64,000 nucleotides of DNA from Diploptera punctata (lineage: Eukaryota > Arthropoda > Insecta > Blattodea > Blaberidae), in the NCBI GenBank assembly GCA_030220185.1, contig JASPKZ010001598.1, positions 467,001 to 531,000 on the forward strand, given 5' to 3'. This document shows positions 62,305 to 64,000 of the stretch, piece by piece. The first letter of the stretch is position 1, and every line of letters starts with the position of its first letter. The notes below the pieces were generated by a model. That model had not been told where the DNA came from and did not search any database. It saw nothing but the letters and a program-made list of their open reading frames with translations. The translations under genes and the position numbers were made by a program.

Positions 62305-62785
62305 TAAACTAAAAATTAAAAAAATAAATAATAGTTTAAAAAACTAAAATAAAACGCTTTATTAGAAAACCGAACTAACAAGTGAAAAATAATTCTAATT
62401 TCCAACACGCTTGGGATAAAATTAAAGTGGTCAACAAAAAATCATCTCCAACACATCTAGAATAAAACTAGAGTTATGTACAAAAAAAATTAACATAAAA
62501 AACGTGGGGTGCTTTTTATGGTTTTTACGTTTCCTTCTTAGAGACTTTACTTTTACCAATATCTATTTAATATCAAATATATTAATTTGATATAGAGCAC
62601 CCCATGCTTTTGATGATATTTTTTTGTAGATGACTCTAGTTTTATTCTAGATGTGTTGGAGATGAATTTTTTGTTGACCACTTTAATTTTATCCCAAGCG
62701 TATTGAAAATTAAAATTATTTTTCATTTTTTAGTTCGGTTTTCTAATAAAGCATGTTGTTTTAGTTTTTTAACTATTATTATTTA
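62305..62785. mobile_element. Foldback of the composite repeat, copy 2
   Basis: Arms from AATAATAGTTTAAAAAACTA to GTTTTTTAACTATTATTATT; paired blocks as in 14465-14966. This copy lacks the octamer seen in the right arm of copy 1 (reads ATTCTAGATGTGTTGG). Confidence 0.8.
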
Positions 62786-63404
62786 TTCGGTTTTTATTTC
62801 AATACATTTAAGTGGACTACTGACATAGAATCCCTCAAAGATTTTTTTAGAGTTAGTGATTCTTGAATTACCCTGTGATTATAACTTAATGATGAATATA
62901 GTAAATCAATCATCCATCAGATCAAAGGATCAGAACTCCGGGAGATAAAAACAAAGGTGCAAGTTGTTAAAGTTTGTTACTTTAAGTGAAATTTATGGTT
63001 GTGATTAATTTGTAGACTAGTGTGTTCTGGTGTAGATACTTGAATCATCTTCTCAGAAATACACTGGAATTTCTTAAGTGGGTTCTCCTTTTGACTTAAG
63101 TGTTGCTTGCTACTTGTGTTAGCAACCTCGCCTCTTATCTACAGACCTAGCCCATTTAACTTGCTTCTATTAGCATTTTTAGAATTATTAGCTTATGTCT
63201 CGTATTTACCAACAGGCAGACCGGTGCTGCGGAATTTAAGAGGCGCCATTTGATTTTAAACGAAGAGGAAACGGTGAAAAATTTTCAAGTTTTATATATT
63301 TTTTCTTGAACAGTTTTAGTACGTTATTATATGATCTTACAATATTTTCAAATTAGATAAAATAAGTAAGAATTTTCTCTAATAAGCAGATTTATAGACC
63401 TATT
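62786..63404. other. No recognised gene
   Basis: AT-rich, no convincing open frame or motif. Confidence 0.4.
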
Positions 63405-63685
63405 TCATTGCGATCAGCTTTATGGGCTAGTTGTCAGCGTTTTTTTTTACTATAGATCGATTCCCGATCAAACTATCAGAATTTTTTTTCTTAGAAGGAA
63501 TTTCCATGGTCTAGTAGGCCTATTTAGGTTAAGTTTGCTTGAGGATTCTCCTGGCGCTTCATTATCAAACTATCAGAATTTTTTTTCTTAGAAGGAATTT
63601 CCATGGTCTAGTAGGCCTATTTAGGTTAAGTTTGCTTGAGGATTCTCCTGGCGCTTCATTATCATTTATTACCCATCATATTATC
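63405..63685 (+). mobile_element. SINE-4 with a 97-bp internal tandem duplication
   Basis: Head CAGCTTTATGGGCTAGTTGT (B box decayed). 63471-63567 is repeated at 63568-63664 without visible difference, including a TAGGCCTA in each copy. Confidence 0.75.
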
Positions 63686-64000
63686 ATAAGTAATGCCACG
63701 AGTGATTTCCAAATTATCGATAAATTCACGACTCACGAAGTGAGGAGTGAATTTATCTAGAGAATTTGGAAATCAAGAGTGGCATTTGTTAGGACTATTT
63801 AACGAAAAAAATTAAGCTGTTTACTCACAAATCATTATTTAAATATAGTTATTTTAAAATATTTATATATTTTATGTAAACGGCGATGTTTGAAAACAAA
63901 TGAGAAACGATAGGTACGCTTCTACTGCTTCTTTTGTTTATCACTGCAACCAGATCATACTATTTATTGCCAAAGGAACGCAATATTGTAAGAATGCTCT
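63686..64000 (+). repeat. Dispersed repeat with terminal hairpin
   Basis: Matches 15775-16030. The first 95 bp fold: GCCACGAGTGATTTCCAAAT pairs with ATTTGGAAATCAAGAGTGGC, with a second nested ATTCACGACTCAC/GTGAGGAGTGAAT pair. Continues past the window edge. Confidence 0.6.

Larger units (their letters stand above)
60395..62785 (+). mobile_element. Composite tRNA-Tyr repeat, copy 2, interrupted by two LINEs
   Basis: Starts TTTTTACACGCTTTATATTA (60396), minisatellite unit at 60430-60830, tRNA-Tyr at 60875-60965, spacer to about 61200, then after LINE-A and LINE-D the foldback at 62305-62785. Same order as 13508-14966. Confidence 0.7.

Overview
This 64-kb window looks like repeat-dense, AT-rich intergenic DNA from a large insect genome. 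A cockroach or other blattodean is my best guess from the style of the repeats, not from a marker gene. I found no intact host protein-coding gene. The only plausible functional host-type gene is an intron-containing tRNA-Tyr (GTA) at 60875-60965, and it sits inside a repeated element. Bacterial features such as operons or ribosome binding sites do not apply.

Most of the sequence is debris of non-LTR retrotransposons. My working names are: LINE-A (ends with the peptide NLRVR, a GAACC-TACG-GGTTC hairpin and a TAAG-type tail; about twenty copies); LINE-B (GRPxKRW C-terminus, GAT or GAA tails); LINE-C (GRPxxTW C-terminus, AAT tail); LINE-D (best copy 61381-62202); LINE-E (CR1/Jockey-like C-terminus, TTTA tail); and LINE-F (RNase H plus a zinc-knuckle-like C-terminus). 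All are 5'-truncated and most are frameshifted. Around them are five tRNA-headed SINE families (SINE-1 to SINE-5), Penelope-like (PLE) foldbacks with hammerhead-ribozyme motifs, a pogo/Tigger transposon, a TTAA-flanked piggyBac-type MITE, Helitron-like ends, large hairpin elements and long TAA, TTA, CA, CT and TATC microsatellites, many grown from LINE or SINE tails.

Layout. 1-6200: nested LINE-A/B/C/E with SINE-1, SINE-4 and the TTAA MITE. 6800-9100: LINE-B and LINE-D antisense, including an RT core. 9.1-13.3 kb: repeat fragments and an 850-bp polypurine tract. 13.5-15 kb: a composite element with a minisatellite, tRNA-Tyr pseudogene and hairpin. 16.5-21 kb: SINE-1 and a LINE-C split by a ribozyme-bearing PLE foldback. 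21-31 kb: repeat R and LINE-A copies. 31-36 kb: LINE-B and nested SINEs. 37.4-39.1 kb: Tigger disrupted by a twin-primed LINE-B. 40-47 kb: LINE-A/F, repeat R copy 2, a chimeric SINE, a Helitron end. 48.0-49.2 kb: a 13-bp-TSD element holding nine 106-bp palindromic repeats. 50-60 kb: more LINEs and SINEs. 60-62.8 kb: second copy of the composite element with the good tRNA-Tyr. 63.4-64 kb: SINE-4 and a hairpin repeat.

The most unusual signal is the octamer TAGGCCTA, seen about 59 times by eye where under one would be expected from base composition. Wherever two copies of a repeat can be compared, the octamer is a clean 6-bp insertion (GGCCTA) at a TA dinucleotide, with 5-bp and probably 7-bp variants. 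This resembles the excision footprint of a cut-and-paste transposon that targets TA and has GG...CC ends.
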